This document shows, piece after piece, positions 4,735 to 5,974 of a stretch of DNA of 5,974 nucleotides. Positions within the stretch are counted from its first letter, which is position 1. Every line of letters begins with the position of its first letter. The stretch is from the NCBI GenBank assembly GCA_028701815.1, contig JAQVPY010000135.1, positions 1 through 5,974 on the forward strand, written 5' to 3'. Origin of the DNA: Bacteroidales bacterium. GTDB lineage: Bacteria > Bacteroidota > Bacteroidia > Bacteroidales > BM520. The position numbers and the translations under genes are program-made. The notes under the pieces were generated by a model. That model saw only the letters and a program-made list of their open reading frames with translations, ran no database searches and was not told where the DNA came from.

Positions 4735-5974
4735 ATGGGTAAATTTATATCGACATTAAGAAATATCGGCAAGATAGAAGATCTGAGAAAAAGATTACTC
4801 TATACATTGGGAATAGTTATAATCTATCGTATCGGTTCATATATTGTGCTCCCCGGAATTAATCCTGCGGGACTCTCACAGTTGCAGAGCCAGTCAAGCG
4901 ATGGATTATTAGGCCTTTTGAACATGTTTTCAGGCGGCGCGTTCTCCAATGCTTCTATTTTTGCTTTGGGTATTATGCCCTACATTTCTGCATCTATCGT
5001 AATTCAATTGCTGGGTATGGCAGTGCCTTATTTTCAGAAATTGCAGCGCGAAGGTGAAAGTGGTCGTAGGAAAATGAATCAAATCACGCGTCTGTTGACG
5101 ATCGTGGTTGTTGCTTTACAGGCTCCGGCATATATGACTAATGTGATTCGTAATGTTCCGGCCGCTTATATTTATCCCTTTGACCCCAATATCGGTCACC
5201 CGCCGACAATGTTTTTTATAGGCTCTGTTGTCATTTTGATCGCAGGTACTATGTTTGTAATGTGGCTGGGCGAACGTATCACTGATAATGGTATTGGAAA
5301 CGGTATATCTCTCATTATTATGATTGGTATTATTGCTCGTCTTCCTTTTGCACTCGTCGGTGAGTTCGTTTCAAGAACTGAAGCCGGTGGTGGCGGTTTA
5401 GTAATATTCTTAATTGAATTGTTCGCTTTTATCGTTGTCGTTATGTTTTGTATTCTGCTCGTTCAAGGGACGAGAAGGGTACCGGTACAATACGCGAAGA
5501 GAGTTGTCGGCAACCGTCAGTTTGGTGGCGTTCGTCAATTCATCCCGTTGAAAGTTAACGCAGCAGGCGTAATGCCTATTATCTTCGCTCAGGCAATCAT
5601 GTTCCTCCCGATGACTATCGCCGGGTTCGGTTCTGAAAGTATGGGTAAATTCGCTGCTACATTTTCAAATATTAACGGCTTCTGGTATAATTTTGTTTTC
5701 TTTGTTCTTATTGTGCTGTTTACGTATTTTTATACCGCCATCACAATTAATCCTAACCAGATGGCTGAGGATATGAAGAAAAACGGTGGCTTTATTCCTG
5801 GCGTTAAACCCGGAAAGAAGACCGTAGATTACATTGATAATATTATGTCGCGCATTATTCTCCCGGGATCTATTTTCCTTGGTATCATTGCAATTCTGCC
5901 GGCAATAGTAAGATTATTTGGTGTTAATACGCAATTTGCCCAATTTTTCGGAGGTACATCACTTTTGATTCTTG
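4735..5974 (+). CDS. secY: Protein translocase subunit SecY, 3' end cut by the window
   Basis: SecY is the inner-membrane channel that, with SecE and SecG, passes secreted proteins across and releases membrane proteins into the lipid bilayer; SecA and ribosomes dock on its cytoplasmic side. Manual translation gives 413 residues with no stop before the window end; the usual length is about 430-450, so a short C-terminal piece is missing. The N-terminus is MGKFISTLRNIGKIEDLRKR. Ten hydrophobic segments can be placed at about 21-41, 70-98, 116-136, 157-178, 184-203, 221-243, 272-296, 316-338, 374-396 and from 404 (incomplete). The cytosolic loop between segments 6 and 7 has GTRRVPVQYAKR (245-256), and that between 8 and 9 has GFIPGVKPGKKT (352-363), where Lys358 replaces the common Arg. 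The ATG follows A-rich TTTAATAAAAC with no SD. Confidence 0.96.
   Translation, partial: MGKFISTLRNIGKIEDLRKRLLYTLGIVIIYRIGSYIVLPGINPAGLSQLQSQSSDGLLGLLNMFSGGAFSNASIFALGIMPYISASIVIQLLGMAVPYFQKLQREGESGRRKMNQITRLLTIVVVALQAPAYMTNVIRNVPAAYIYPFDPNIGHPPTMFFIGSVVILIAGTMFVMWLGERITDNGIGNGISLIIMIGIIARLPFALVGEFVSRTEAGGGGLVIFLIELFAFIVVVMFCILLVQGTRRVPVQYAKRVVGNRQFGGVRQFIPLKVNAAGVMPIIFAQAIMFLPMTIAGFGSESMGKFAATFSNINGFWYNFVFFVLIVLFTYFYTAITINPNQMAEDMKKNGGFIPGVKPGKKTVDYIDNIMSRIILPGSIFLGIIAILPAIVRLFGVNTQFAQFFGGTSLLIL

Overview
The window is an uninterrupted stretch of the conserved S10/spc ribosomal protein gene cluster, all on the + strand. It holds, in order, rplP (3' end only), rpmC, rpsQ, rplN, rplX, rplE, rpsN, rpsH, rplF, rplR, rpsE, rpmD, rplO and secY (5' part, cut by the window end). 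Fourteen genes fill nearly every base. The largest gap is 24 nt (rpsN-rpsH), and two junctions overlap by one base in a TAATG (rplX-rplE and rplR-rpsE). No RNA gene, mobile element, repeat array, CRISPR, convincing promoter or terminator was found.

The organism is most likely a member of the Bacteroidota, probably Bacteroidales. The protein sequences resemble that group from memory (no alignment was run): an 89-residue S14 without zinc-binding cysteines, L24 ending in RYAKKTGEEIK, L5 with KDISNFKLRK and FGLPFKN, L18 ending in ADAAREGGLKF, and SecY with MWLGERITDNGIGNGIS and GFIPGVKPGKKT. Most start codons are preceded by A-rich sequence rather than a Shine-Dalgarno (SD) motif, which is also typical of the phylum. 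Base composition is moderately AT-rich, roughly 40% GC by eye.

The genes act together. Eight encode large-subunit proteins in addition to the L16 fragment (L29, L14, L24, L5, L6, L18, L30, L15) and four encode small-subunit proteins (S17, S14, S8, S5). SecY, at the end, is the membrane channel that exports and inserts proteins made by these ribosomes. The spacing implies one polycistronic mRNA with widespread translational coupling. Only 1 nt separates rpsQ from rplN, where E. coli has a separate spc promoter, so the S10 and spc units appear merged here.

No previously undescribed system is visible. The points most worth a second look are two SD-like sites (before rplF and rplE) in a genome that otherwise seems not to use them, the absence of an spc promoter region, two start-codon ambiguities (rpsQ, rpsE), and a lysine in SecY where well-studied homologues have a functionally critical arginine.
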